From the NCBI RefSeq assembly GCF_027530345.1, contig NZ_JAPZQK010000018.1, positions 124,001-188,000 on the forward strand: a stretch of 64,000 bases of DNA, written 5' to 3'. Both the position numbers and the translations under genes were made by a program. This DNA is from Silanimonas sp. GTDB taxonomy: Bacteria; Pseudomonadota; Gammaproteobacteria; Xanthomonadales; Xanthomonadaceae. Under the pieces are notes generated by a model. It searched no databases. It was not told where the DNA came from and saw only the letters and a program-made list of their open reading frames with translations. Below are positions 8,451 to 17,034 of this stretch, one piece after another (the first letter of the stretch is position 1; each line of letters starts with the position of its first letter).

Positions 8451-11400
8451 TCAGTACACCTCGCGCTTGTGGATGGCGCGACGATCGCCCTGGTAGACAC
8501 CGAACCCCACCCGCGCCGTCGGCGCAGTGGCGCCCGCACCACGCCAGTTGAACTGCAGCCATGCAGGCACGGTGGGCGTCAGGTCGAGGATGCCGACGTT
8601 GCCCGCGCCGGGCGCGCGAAGCCACAGCGTGAAGTTGCCGCCGTTGCCGGTGGGCGGTGTCAGCGAGTAGCGCCGATCCACTGGCCCTGCCACGCTGCAG
8701 CCTTGGCCGCTTGCCCCGGGACTGCCGCTGTCCTGCACGCAGGTTTCCGACAGCAGCAGCGTGTCACCCACGTTCGCATCCACCAGCGGCGCCAGCGTCA
8801 CGCCCGTGCAGACGTCGTCCGTGTTCGCCACGAAGGCCGTGCCGTTGAAGAACTCCGCGCGCATCGGCACCTGCAGGTCGAGCACCTCGGGGCCAAACGC
8901 ATTGGTCACCGCGATGCGGCCCCAGCGCTGTTGGCTGCCCATCAGACCGGTGATGCCCGTGATCGTCAGCGGGTCGCAGCCATCGACCGCCGCCGTGTCG
9001 AAGCACACGCCGTCGCTGTCCGTCAGGTCGGACGCCGTCAGCGCCAGCGACAGTTGCGGCGTGAACGGCCGCTCGGGGGCGGCGGGCTTGGCCCAGGTGA
9101 GGCGATCGCCGTTGATGCTGACCCTGCCTGTGCCATCGAAGGGCGCCGCCGTGTTGTCGCTGACAATGGCCGCACCGCCATCCGTGGTCCGCGAGAGCGT
9201 CGCCGCCGTCGCGGGGGAAACGGTGCTGGTGTAGCTGCGGCTGGCCAGCGTGCCGGCATAGCGCCAGAACGCATTCGCCGCCCCGCCGCCATTGACGTAG
9301 TTGCGGGTGGTGTTGCCCAGCGCATTGACGCCGCTCACCGTGAGCTCCGGCAGGGTGCTGAAGCCGAGGTCCTGCCCGACATAGCCGAAGGTTCCCGCCG
9401 CGCAGGCATTGGCCAGCACCGGCGTGTTCGGCACCACGGCGAGGCGCGCGGGACGGAAACGCCCCACCCGATCAACATCGGCGCCCACCACGTTGTCATC
9501 GGACGACGGGCTGTAGTTGAGATAAGGCCGACTGGCCAGCCGCGGCCGCAGCGTGATGACGCCCACCTCGTCGAAGCGCACCGTGCCGCTCGAAGCCCCG
9601 TTCGTCCATGTGCTGAAGCCGCTCGCGATGGTCACTGACGGCGCGGGAGGGGCAGGCAGGACGCCGCCAACCGGCGAAGTCAGGATCGCGTCGAAGGTGA
9701 CGCCCTCTGCCGTGCTCTCGCGGCCGAAGTTCGGCGTCGCGACATTCGATGCGTTCTGCGCTTCGACCGAGACGTTGAACGGCACGCCCGCCACGCCGAA
9801 CACCGGTCGCGTAGCGTCCCCGGGCACCGCGACGCTCGCGTTGTGGCCCGGGATCGTCAGCAGGAAGCGCGCCGGCTTGGCGATGAACGTGCCCGTGCTG
9901 CCGACGCCCGTGACCGTGAGGCCGGCATCCCCGGTGGCGCTGCTGCCGACATAGCGGGCCTGCAATTGCATCTGCCCGACGTCGGCGTAGCGCAGGCTGG
10001 TCGTCGCCACGCCGCTGGCGTTGAAGGCGAGCGACAGCGCCGTGCCGGGCGAGGCGGTCACCAGATTGCTGCCGCCGAGGTTGACGCCGCGCGTACCGGT
10101 GGCGGGGTCGAGGTAGGTGGCCCAGAAGCCCACGCTGCGCGTCACGTTGGCGAACAGCGGCGTGCAGGCATTGTTGTTGGAGCGCTGCACCGCGCTGATG
10201 GTCGCTGTCTGCGGGGTGTCCGACACATGGTCGGGCACGCTGATGACGAAGCCCGAATCCGACACGCTGATGTCGCAGGCGCCCGCGCTGTCGACCGTCC
10301 CCACGCCGTTGCGACACGAGGTCACCAGCGCCGGGGCCGGCGACACCTCGCTGATCGCGAAGCGCACGGCTTCCGGATCGGGAGGGCCGCTTGTGGTGGG
10401 CACCAGCATCGACACCGAGGTGCTGGTCTGCCCCACCGGGATGCTGAAGGGCACCGAATTGCCGCCGGCGGACAGCGTGCCGGTGGCCCCGGCACTGGAC
10501 AGAGAACTGCAGTCGGCCGTGGCGCAGGCCCGGATGGTGACCGTCTCGGCCGCGCAGGAGTTCGCGTTGCCGTCGTGCTCGATGCGGTAGCGCGAGACCG
10601 CCGTGGCGCAGTTGCGGCCGATGGTCATGTCGCCCTGCACCTCCGCCTGCGTGAGCTCGTAGTTGTAGAGCTTCACCTCATCGATGCTGCCGCGGAATGC
10701 GCGGTCGGCAATCAGGCCGCAGCCGGCACCGGTGGCGACATCGCCGCCGATGTAGAAGTTGCAGCCATTGGCGTTGAGGGTGCCCTGCCAGTTGTTGGTG
10801 GCGGTATCGAGAACGCCATTGATGTAGATGCGCTGCCGCGCGCTGCCGGCCACCGAGCGGAAGGTGATGGCCACGTGGGTCCACTGGTTGAGCGGAATCA
10901 CGGAGTTCGAAGTCAATGCCCGCGCACCGCCGCCCCACCACCAGTTGAGGCGCCGGTTCGCATTCAGATGAAACTCGTAGTTCTGGTCGTTCGAGAGCAC
11001 CGAGTAAAGGCCACTGCCACCGGGCGCCGCCGTCGGGTAGATCCACGCCGAGGCCGAGAACTCGCTGGTGTAGTCGAACAAGGCACTGGCCGGCACCTGC
11101 AGCACCGAGCGGCCATCGAACTGCGCGGCGTTGCAGAACTGGCCGCTCACCGCGGCAAACTGGCTGTGGATGGTGGGGTTCGGGGCAACCAGGTTGGTCG
11201 TGGTCGGGGCATTGATGGTGCTGCGGAACCCGTGCAAGCCGGTGCCGCCGCTGTCGAACACTTCGCCGGCCGTGCCGGCAAGCGAACCGACGGCACCATC
11301 GAGCCGGTAGTGCGTGCTCGCCGGTGCCAGCGCGGGACGCAACGCGATGCTCGCCGTGCGGCCGGCCGCGGCCAACAAGCCATTGCTGTCGGCGATGGCG

Positions 11401-12047
11401 GTGCGGGTGCCGGTCGCGCCGGGCACCGGGCGCGATTCGACCGCCATCGTCAGCGAGACGCCGCTCGCCGAAGGCTGCACCGCGCTCGACGTCGCGTCCA
11501 CGGCTTCGACCATGCCACTCGGCGGGAACCAGTTGTCGGTCGAGCCCGGCATGGCGAAGGCCGCCACCAACACGTCGCCGCGGGCCGTCGTGGTCACGGA
11601 CGGTGCCGCGTGGGCGAAAGCCGCCGTCGTGGCCTGGCGGGCCGACACATCGACCGGCGCGGTGTTGTCGACGCCGATGAAGCCCACGATGCCACCCGCC
11701 GCGCCCGAGTGGGTGCCACCACTGAAAGTGAAAGCGTAGGTGGTGACGGCGCTGTCACCTGCCGGCACGACGCGCGTGAACAGCGCAAGGCGCGCATTGG
11801 CGCTGGCGCTGTCGCTGAACTGAAGGACCCAGCCCGTCGGCGTATTGACGGTCACCGTGGACGGCACCACCGTCACGGCGGCGACGAGCACGTCGCCGGT
11901 ATTGGTGCCCGCGGGCTTGGGAAGGCTCAGCGTGCCGGTCGCGACGCCCCCCTGCGAGGTGGCCCGGGTCGAAATCTGCGCGAACGCCGGGACGCTCGCC
12001 AACAGCGCGAGGGCCACCAGGGCGATTCGGACGAAGCGTCGGATCAT
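8451..12047 (-). CDS. mshQ: MshQ-like large surface protein with LamG and DUF6701 regions
   Basis: This 1198-residue protein is the last gene of the MSHA pilus operon. A signal peptide covers residues 1-23 (FAQ). An N-terminal beta-rich domain of about 200 residues holds two GDVLVAA strands. A LamG/concanavalin-like domain lies at about 290-470 (phrases FDYTSEFSASAWIYPT and RIYINGVLDTATNNW). The C-terminal half, about 590-1190, matches in style the DUF6701 region found in MshQ proteins, with scattered cysteines. In MSHA systems MshQ is thought to act at or near the pilus tip as an adhesin; that role here is inference. The ATG overlaps the mshP stop (ATGA). Confidence 0.85.
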   Translation of the reverse strand: MIRRFVRIALVALALLASVPAFAQISTRATSQGGVATGTLSLPKPAGTNTGDVLVAAVTVVPSTVTVNTPTGWVLQFSDSASANARLALFTRVVPAGDSAVTTYAFTFSGGTHSGAAGGIVGFIGVDNTAPVDVSARQATTAAFAHAAPSVTTTARGDVLVAAFAMPGSTDNWFPPSGMVEAVDATSSAVQPSASGVSLTMAVESRPVPGATGTRTAIADSNGLLAAAGRTASIALRPALAPASTHYRLDGAVGSLAGTAGEVFDSGGTGLHGFRSTINAPTTTNLVAPNPTIHSQFAAVSGQFCNAAQFDGRSVLQVPASALFDYTSEFSASAWIYPTAAPGGSGLYSVLSNDQNYEFHLNANRRLNWWWGGGARALTSNSVIPLNQWTHVAITFRSVAGSARQRIYINGVLDTATNNWQGTLNANGCNFYIGGDVATGAGCGLIADRAFRGSIDEVKLYNYELTQAEVQGDMTIGRNCATAVSRYRIEHDGNANSCAAETVTIRACATADCSSLSSAGATGTLSAGGNSVPFSIPVGQTSTSVSMLVPTTSGPPDPEAVRFAISEVSPAPALVTSCRNGVGTVDSAGACDISVSDSGFVISVPDHVSDTPQTATISAVQRSNNNACTPLFANVTRSVGFWATYLDPATGTRGVNLGGSNLVTASPGTALSLAFNASGVATTSLRYADVGQMQLQARYVGSSATGDAGLTVTGVGSTGTFIAKPARFLLTIPGHNASVAVPGDATRPVFGVAGVPFNVSVEAQNASNVATPNFGRESTAEGVTFDAILTSPVGGVLPAPPAPSVTIASGFSTWTNGASSGTVRFDEVGVITLRPRLASRPYLNYSPSSDDNVVGADVDRVGRFRPARLAVVPNTPVLANACAAGTFGYVGQDLGFSTLPELTVSGVNALGNTTRNYVNGGGAANAFWRYAGTLASRSYTSTVSPATAATLSRTTDGGAAIVSDNTAAPFDGTGRVSINGDRLTWAKPAAPERPFTPQLSLALTASDLTDSDGVCFDTAAVDGCDPLTITGITGLMGSQQRWGRIAVTNAFGPEVLDLQVPMRAEFFNGTAFVANTDDVCTGVTLAPLVDANVGDTLLLSETCVQDSGSPGASGQGCSVAGPVDRRYSLTPPTGNGGNFTLWLRAPGAGNVGILDLTPTVPAWLQFNWRGAGATAPTARVGFGVYQGDRRAIHKREVY

Positions 12048-12433
12048 TCCGTCACCGTGGCGCGCACGCGCCGGGAAATGAAGGTGTTCGAGGCGAAGCT
12101 GCCGCGCTGGGCGACGGCCGTCAGCGTGTAGATGCGGTAGGTGTCGGGCGCTTCGTCGACGTCCGTCTCGGTGCAGCTCAATGCGACGGCGAAGCCTTCG
12201 ATTTCGACGGTCAGTGGAAATGCGCCGCAGCCGCCGCCGAGGCTTCGGGCGATGGCGATGTCGACGCCGCTCTGCGCCGCGAACAGCGCGCGACTCGCGT
12301 CGAGCGCCTGCACGGTGCTGCGGTTGCGCGCGCTCAGGGTGAGCACCGCCGCGAGCACGATCAGCAGCGCGATCGCGATCACGAAGACCGCGGCGACCAG
12401 GCTGAAGCCCCGTTGGTGGCGTGCGGCTCTCAT
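12044..12433 (-). CDS. mshP: MSHA minor pilin MshP
   Basis: This 129-residue protein has a prepilin-like N-terminus: RHQRG, then FSLVAAVFVIAIALLIVLAAV, one hydrophobic helix. The residue five places after the cleavage site is alanine, not the usual glutamate; this is typical of K/X-type minor pilins that cap the fibre tip. The C-terminal part is a short globular domain with a cysteine pair (GGGCGAF and LSCTET). The ATG at 12433 overlaps the stop of mshO (ATGA). Position between mshO and mshQ supports the name. Confidence 0.85.
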   Translation of the reverse strand: MRAARHQRGFSLVAAVFVIAIALLIVLAAVLTLSARNRSTVQALDASRALFAAQSGVDIAIARSLGGGCGAFPLTVEIEGFAVALSCTETDVDEAPDTYRIYTLTAVAQRGSFASNTFISRRVRATVTE

Positions 12434-13239
12434 GGCAGGTTCGGCAGGTGGACGGACTTCAGGAGGCTCACCGATTCGCCATCGCGGGTGATGGCCAAGG
12501 ACAACGCGGCGAGGCCCTGTCGGCTGGCATTGCCCGCCTCGAAGCGGAAGCTGCACAGGCTCACGCCCTCGGCCAGCAGGGCCGAGCTGCCGACCGGCGG
12601 GACCACCATGGTCGTCGCAGGCGCATAACCGGCATGCCGGCGCAATTGCCCATCGCTGGCGCAGCGGTACTGCACCGCTTGGTCGACCACGTAGACGCGC
12701 TGCGAGGGCGACGGGAACGGAAACTGGAAGGGCGCCGCGAGATTGATGCGCGTCGCCGTGCTGCCGCTGCCGATGGTCGCGCGATTGTCCCCGGCCCAGG
12801 CATTCGCCTGCGTGCCGTTGGCGGTGAGGTTGTAGACCACCGCCCACTGGCCCGCGGCGGGTATCGCCGGCAGCGGCGCCAGCAGGTCGAAGGAGGCGTC
12901 CGCCGCGGCGAAATCGAGCACGTCGCCCACGCCTTCGGCCGTCGGCGTGCCCCGGAGCGTCCCGCGATATCGTCCCGCCATCGGCGCGACCAGCATCTCG
13001 ATCGCCCGCCCGTCGACGCTGGTGCGAATGCTGTTCGGCAAGGCAAGCCGCAGATCGCGGCTGATGCGCGCCATGGCCTGGTCGGCCGCATCGGCCAACC
13101 GTGCACGACGCTGCACGTCGGCGCTGGCATCGATGGGTTGGCGGATCAGCGCCACCGACACCGTCGCGAGCACGCCGATCAACACGATCACGACGACCAG
13201 TTCGATCAGGCTGAATCCGGCGGCGAGGCGGGTCCGCAT
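12430..13239 (-). CDS. mshO: MSHA minor pilin MshO
   Basis: This 269-residue minor pilin begins MRTRLAAG, then FSLIELVVVIVLIGVLA, so it is cut after Gly8 by the prepilin peptidase and keeps Glu5 of the mature chain. The large C-terminal domain (about 240 residues) is longer than that of the major pilin, as in PilW/GspJ-type minor pilins. It starts one base after the mshD stop and overlaps mshP. It is inferred to join MshC, MshD and MshP in a tip complex that primes pilus assembly. Confidence 0.9.
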   Translation of the reverse strand: MRTRLAAGFSLIELVVVIVLIGVLATVSVALIRQPIDASADVQRRARLADAADQAMARISRDLRLALPNSIRTSVDGRAIEMLVAPMAGRYRGTLRGTPTAEGVGDVLDFAAADASFDLLAPLPAIPAAGQWAVVYNLTANGTQANAWAGDNRATIGSGSTATRINLAAPFQFPFPSPSQRVYVVDQAVQYRCASDGQLRRHAGYAPATTMVVPPVGSSALLAEGVSLCSFRFEAGNASRQGLAALSLAITRDGESVSLLKSVHLPNLP

Positions 13240-13240
13240 G

Positions 13241-13699
13241 TCAGTACTGTGCCTTCAGAGCCGCGAGGCGAACGTCGAAATCGCCATCGATGTTCGTGAC
13301 GCGCACTTCCACCCGCCGGGTCGTGGCACCGCCCACCGTCGCGGCGTTTCCGACGTTCATCGTCACCCGGTAACGCGAGAGCCCGGCAATGGCCACGCCG
13401 GCGGAATCGGTCGGCGATGCCTCGGTGGCAAGGCAGGCGTAATCCCCGATGTCATCCCACAGATCGCGGCTCGCGCCACAGCCCTCGTTGACGCCGTCCG
13501 GGTCCGCATACGCCTTCAGCATCGCTTCCTCGAGGTAGCCCTCGGCGATGTAGAGCGCCTGTGTCTGCAGCACCGGTGACGCGCTGCCGCCGCCGAGCGT
13601 GCCGACGAGGCCGGCGATCGCGGCAAACGCGACGCCGAGGATGACGAGGGTCACCACCAGTTCGAGCAGCGTGAATCCGCGTTGGCGATCAGCGCACAT
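13241..13699 (-). CDS. mshD: MSHA minor pilin MshD
   Basis: This 152-residue minor pilin has the prepilin sequence MCADRQRG, then FTLLELVVTLVILGVA, cut after Gly8 with Glu5 of the mature chain present. A cysteine pair (EGCGAS and DYACLAT) may form a disulphide. The start at 13699 overlaps the end of mshC by 11 bases; an ATG further upstream would overlap it by 47. Its place after mshC and before mshO matches the MSHA order. Confidence 0.88.
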   Translation of the reverse strand: MCADRQRGFTLLELVVTLVILGVAFAAIAGLVGTLGGGSASPVLQTQALYIAEGYLEEAMLKAYADPDGVNEGCGASRDLWDDIGDYACLATEASPTDSAGVAIAGLSRYRVTMNVGNAATVGGATTRRVEVRVTNIDGDFDVRLAALKAQY

Positions 13700-14171
13700 G
13701 GCCGGTGTCCGCCTCCACGATGATGCTGCGCCCACCGACGATCGCCGTCCCGCCGTTCGGACTCGGCAGTCCCTGCGCGTTGAATGTGATGACCAGGCCT
13801 TGCGTCACGGTGACGCCCGCGGTCGCCGTGCCACCGAAGGCGCCGGAGCCGCCGGGGTTCGGCACGTCCAGCGAGAAGCCGCCCGCGGTGCCGCAGCTCG
13901 TGTCCGTCCCGTCGCTGCGCCGACGCACCGCATAGCTGCTTGTCGCGCTGCTGACGTCCACCTGGATCTCGCAACCCGTCGCGACGGCCAGCCGCTGCCC
14001 GTAGCGAAAGGCGGTCGCCACCTGCTCCGCGAACGCCGCGCTGCGGAAGCTGCCTTCGCCCAGGCGGGGCAGCACCACCACAGCCAGAGCGCCGAGGATC
14101 ACGATGACGATCACCAGCTCCACCAGCGTGAAGCCAGCTTGGCTTGGGCGGGGGGGCAAGGTGCGCTTCAT
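13689..14171 (-). CDS. mshC: MSHA minor pilin MshC
   Basis: This 160-residue minor pilin begins with a 13-residue leader ending QAG, then FTLVELVIVIVILGALAVVVLPRL; the mature Glu5 is present. Two cysteines (ATGCEIQ and DTSCGTA) may pair. The tail ends IVGGRSIIVEADTGHVR, similar to GspH-type pilins, which share the closing beta strands. It follows mshA but is separated from it by 89 bases that hold a strong hairpin, so its expression is probably lower than that of the major pilin. Confidence 0.9.
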   Translation of the reverse strand: MKRTLPPRPSQAGFTLVELVIVIVILGALAVVVLPRLGEGSFRSAAFAEQVATAFRYGQRLAVATGCEIQVDVSSATSSYAVRRRSDGTDTSCGTAGGFSLDVPNPGGSGAFGGTATAGVTVTQGLVITFNAQGLPSPNGGTAIVGGRSIIVEADTGHVR

Positions 14172-14200
14172 GCGGTCAGGCTTCGGCCCTGAACGACAAA

Positions 14201-14224
14201 GGGCGGCAGGTTACCCTGCCGCCC
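14201..14224 (-). terminator. Strong hairpin after the major pilin gene
   Basis: A perfect 10-base stem (14201-14210 with 14215-14224) encloses a four-base loop. On the minus strand it is followed by TTTG only, so it is a weak terminator or an mRNA-stabilising hairpin rather than a full stop. It lies 38 bases after the mshA stop and 30 before mshC, where a major pilin transcript would be expected to end or be processed. Confidence 0.6.
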
Positions 14225-14261
14225 CCGTGCTCGGACGCGTTCAGCCGGGGGCGGAACGCGA

Positions 14262-14660
14262 TCAGGTGCCCGCGCGGACCGCGGTGAACGTGCGGGTCGG
14301 CGTGGTGGTGCCGGTACGACGCAACGTGCAGGTCGTCAGTGTGCTGCCGTTGTTCGCCGCGATCGCGGTATCCGCCACCACCTGGAAATTCCCGAGGCCG
14401 CCGTTGATGACCCGCGAGGCGTCACCGCAGCTGTCCACCGGCTCGCAGTCCGCGTCCGCCGCATTGTGGTTGTTCACCGCGCAGCCGGCGTAGTTGATGT
14501 TCATCGCCGAGGTGATCGCGGACGCCGAAGCGGTCAGGGCCGCCTCCTGCGCGTCGTCCTCGAGGTTGACGAAGCGCGGCACCGCGATGGCCGCGAGCAC
14601 GCCGAGGAGCACGATGACGATGACGAGTTCAATCAGGGTGAAGCCGCTCTGGTTCTTCAT
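14262..14660 (-). CDS. mshA: MSHA major pilin MshA
   Basis: This 132-residue type IV pilin is the likely main subunit of the fibre. It has a very short leader, MKNQSG, then FTLIELVIVIVLLGVLAAIA, with mature Glu5. The globular domain contains a loop with four cysteines (GCAVNN, DADCEPVDSCGD, TTCTL), consistent with disulphide-bonded pilin folds. The ATG at 14660 is preceded by GGAG at a good distance. It is followed by a strong hairpin and preceded by a close relative, mshB, 14 bases away. The choice of which of the two is mshA rests on gene order (F-B-A-C). Confidence 0.88.
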   Translation of the reverse strand: MKNQSGFTLIELVIVIVLLGVLAAIAVPRFVNLEDDAQEAALTASASAITSAMNINYAGCAVNNHNAADADCEPVDSCGDASRVINGGLGNFQVVADTAIAANNGSTLTTCTLRRTGTTTPTRTFTAVRAGT

Positions 14661-14674
14661 GGGGTGCTCCAGGC

Positions 14675-15142
14675 TCAACAGCCGGTGATGTCACGCGTGA
14701 TCGTAGGCGAAACACCCGCCGCGTTGGGAGACACGTACGTCACAGAACAGGTGGGGATGCCATCGAGGCGGATCGACACCGTGGACCCACCCGCGGCGGC
14801 GCCACCCGTGAAGTTGTAGCGGAGCGAGAGGTTGTCGAACAGTAGTCCGAGATCGGCCTGTTCGGCCTGCGGGTAACCGAAATTGGTGTCGATGGCGCCG
14901 CCGGGGCCGGTGCCGTCGATATCCACGGAATCGGTCGCGTTGTCGGATTCACCGATGGCCGCCGACTTGGCGTAGATGATGTTCGAACCCGAGCGCACCG
15001 AGTTGAACAGGGAATCGATGACGGCAATCCGTGCCTCGCGCTGCAACGAAATGAAGCGGGGCACGGCCAACGCCGCCAGGATGCCCAGCACGACGATGAC
15101 GATGACGAGCTCGATGAGGGTGAAGCCGGACTGGCGACGCAT
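14675..15142 (-). CDS. mshB: MSHA pilin MshB
   Basis: This 155-residue pilin has the leader MRRQSG and mature start FTLIELVIVIVVLGILAALA, nearly the same as the next gene, so the two pilins probably arose by duplication. The remainder differs, with a single cysteine pair near the end (PTCSVTY and DITGC). In MSHA operons mshB encodes a secondary pilin upstream of the major one. A -10 box at 15204-15209 suggests that mshB-mshA have their own promoter inside the operon. Confidence 0.85.
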   Translation of the reverse strand: MRRQSGFTLIELVIVIVVLGILAALAVPRFISLQREARIAVIDSLFNSVRSGSNIIYAKSAAIGESDNATDSVDIDGTGPGGAIDTNFGYPQAEQADLGLLFDNLSLRYNFTGGAAAGGSTVSIRLDGIPTCSVTYVSPNAAGVSPTITRDITGC

Positions 15143-15203
15143 GGACGGAACCCTGTCGTTGGTGGAGGGATACGACTCAGCCTGAACGCTTCGTCATAAA
15201 GGG

Positions 15204-15209
15204 ACTATA
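15204..15209 (-). promoter_or_regulatory. Putative -10 box (TATAGT) before mshB-mshA
   Basis: On the minus strand TATAGT lies about 62 bases before the mshB ATG, in a relatively AT-rich gap of 139 bases between mshF and mshB. This fits a separate promoter for the abundant pilins. No clear -35 box is present at the usual 16-18 base spacing, so an activator may be needed. Confidence 0.45.
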
Positions 15210-15281
15210 CGCCCTTGATTTGCTTGGAAGAATGCAAGGTTCGGTGAATTGCGGTAAACGATTCCAGCGCGCGCCCTCCGC

Positions 15282-15797
15282 TCACGGGGGCGGCCCCGAC
15301 GGCGCCGTGCGAACCAGCAGCAAATCGCGGGCGAGCCCCGGCGTCGTACTTCCGGCGTTGTCCCGGTAGACCTCGACTCGCCAGCGCCGGTCGCCGCCCT
15401 CCAGCCAGGTGACGCGATACACCAGTTCGCCGCGCGCGCCGTCGAAGCTCCAGCGATCGTCCGCCCACTCAGGCAGAGGCCCTCCCGGCCGATCCGCGAG
15501 CGGTATCGCCGAGAGCCGGTCCTGGGCCCAACCGCGGGGATCGCTGCCAGCGCGGCGCTCCAGCCCGCCCATGCCCTCCTCGGCCACCACCCGCTTGCCC
15601 TCGAGCCAGACGAGGTTCTCGAGGTTCTGTTCCGCGAGGTCGAGCGCCATGCGCTCGCCCTCGGCGAGGATGTCGCGACCGGCACGGAACAGCAGGGTCA
15701 GCAGCACCACGACGATCAGCAGGCTCACGGCGCGGTTCACGTGACGCAGCCAGCCCGCGTTGGTCGTGGCGAGGGCCGGCCATTCCGCGCGCTTCAC
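15282..15797 (-). CDS. mshF: MSHA biogenesis protein MshF
   Basis: This 171-residue protein has one membrane segment at about residues 23-40 (VSLLIVVVLLTLLF) and a periplasmic C-terminal domain. It starts with GTG at 15797, 10 bases after the mshG stop. Sequence is poorly conserved in this family, so the name rests on position between mshG and mshB, the size and the topology. Its function in pilus assembly is not well known. Confidence 0.8.
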   Translation of the reverse strand: MKRAEWPALATTNAGWLRHVNRAVSLLIVVVLLTLLFRAGRDILAEGERMALDLAEQNLENLVWLEGKRVVAEEGMGGLERRAGSDPRGWAQDRLSAIPLADRPGGPLPEWADDRWSFDGARGELVYRVTWLEGGDRRWRVEVYRDNAGSTTPGLARDLLLVRTAPSGPPP

Positions 15798-15807
15798 GCC
15801 ATCCGCC

Positions 15808-17031
15808 TCACTGCCGGGCCAGCTTGACGAGGTCCCACATCGGCAGCAGCACGCCGAGGGCGAGGACGAAGACGATGCCGGCGACGACCACCGTGAGGAT
15901 CGGCTGCAGAAGGTCGTTCAGGTTGCGCACGTCGTAGTCGACTTCGCGCTCATAGAAGTCCGCCACCTCGACGAGCATCTCGTCGATCTGGCCGGTCTCC
16001 TCGCCGACGGTGAGCATCTGCAGGACGAGCGGCGTGAAGCACTGCTGCATCGCCGCCGCGCGCGTCAGGCTTTCGCCACGCTCGATCGCTGAACGCATGC
16101 CGAGCAGCTGCTTGGCGATGACATCGTTCTCCACGGCCAGCGAAACCACGGCCAAGGCCTGCAGCACCGGCACGCCGGAGCGCGTGGCCATCGCGAACGC
16201 CCGCGCGAAGCGGGCCAGCGTGGCGCGCAGCACGATGTTGCCGATGATCGGCATCTTCAGCAGCAGCCCGTGCCATCGCAGCCGCCCCTCGTCGGTCTGG
16301 ACGTAGCGGCGCAGCCACCAGGACGCGCCCGCCATGCCACCAAGCACCAGCCACCACCACGCCGCGAAGAAGTTCGACGTGCCGATGATGATGCGCGTCG
16401 GCAGCGGAAGTTCGACGTTGAAGGAGCCGTACAACTTGGCGAATTCCGGAATCACGAAGGCCATGATCACGAACACCGCGAGCGCCACGAAAACCAGAAC
16501 GATCACCGGGTAGCGGACGGCGGTCTTCACCTGCTCCACCACTTTCTGCTCGCGCTCGAGGTGCTGGTTCAGGCGCAGGAAGGCCTCGTCGATGCGGCCG
16601 CTCTCCTCGCCGACGCGGACAATGGCCGTCAGTAGCGGGCCGAAGATCTTCGGGTGACGGGACATCGCCGTCGCCATGTCGCGACCGGCCTCGAGCTCCT
16701 CGAGCATCGACAGCAGCGCCTTCCCCAACGTGGCGTTGCGCGAGGTCGTGGACAGTCGGCGCAGCGCCTGCGTGATCGGCACGCCGGCGCGGGCCAGCGC
16801 GTACATCTGCCGGGTGAAGAGGATCAGATCGACCCGGCTCGGCAGGTTGAAGCCGAGCGACGCCATGAATTGCTCGCCGAGCGGCTCCTGGTTGCCGGTC
16901 TCGACGATCTCCAGCGGCACCATGCCGCCGCTCCCCAGCTGGCGGGCGACCGCATCGCTCGACAGGCCATCGATCGAACCACTGACCGGCCGGCCTTGGG
17001 CATCGCGCGCCTTGTACCTGAAGTTGGGCAT
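15808..17031 (-). CDS. mshG: MSHA platform protein MshG (GspF/PilC family)
   Basis: This 407-residue inner-membrane protein is the platform on which pilin subunits are inserted and which the ATPase turns. The start MPNFRYKARDAQGRPVSGSIDG is typical of GspF/PilC proteins. Two homologous cytoplasmic domains are seen (about 68-190 and 270-395; phrases FTRQMYALARAGVPITQAL and FARAFAMATRSGVPVLQAL), each followed by membrane helices. Both carry the VGEESGRIDE / VGEETGQIDE signature. It starts 3 bases after the mshE stop. Confidence 0.95.
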   Translation of the reverse strand: MPNFRYKARDAQGRPVSGSIDGLSSDAVARQLGSGGMVPLEIVETGNQEPLGEQFMASLGFNLPSRVDLILFTRQMYALARAGVPITQALRRLSTTSRNATLGKALLSMLEELEAGRDMATAMSRHPKIFGPLLTAIVRVGEESGRIDEAFLRLNQHLEREQKVVEQVKTAVRYPVIVLVFVALAVFVIMAFVIPEFAKLYGSFNVELPLPTRIIIGTSNFFAAWWWLVLGGMAGASWWLRRYVQTDEGRLRWHGLLLKMPIIGNIVLRATLARFARAFAMATRSGVPVLQALAVVSLAVENDVIAKQLLGMRSAIERGESLTRAAAMQQCFTPLVLQMLTVGEETGQIDEMLVEVADFYEREVDYDVRNLNDLLQPILTVVVAGIVFVLALGVLLPMWDLVKLARQ

Positions 17032-17034
17032 GCG

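Noticed and set aside
9843-12131. A plus-strand open frame of 762 codons
   Set aside because: It is a shadow of mshQ on the opposite strand; its composition is dominated by Arg, Gly and His.
13241-15142. Repeated similar sequences in the pilin region as a possible recombination cassette
   Set aside because: The similarity is confined to the conserved prepilin N-terminal helix and is explained by the gene family.
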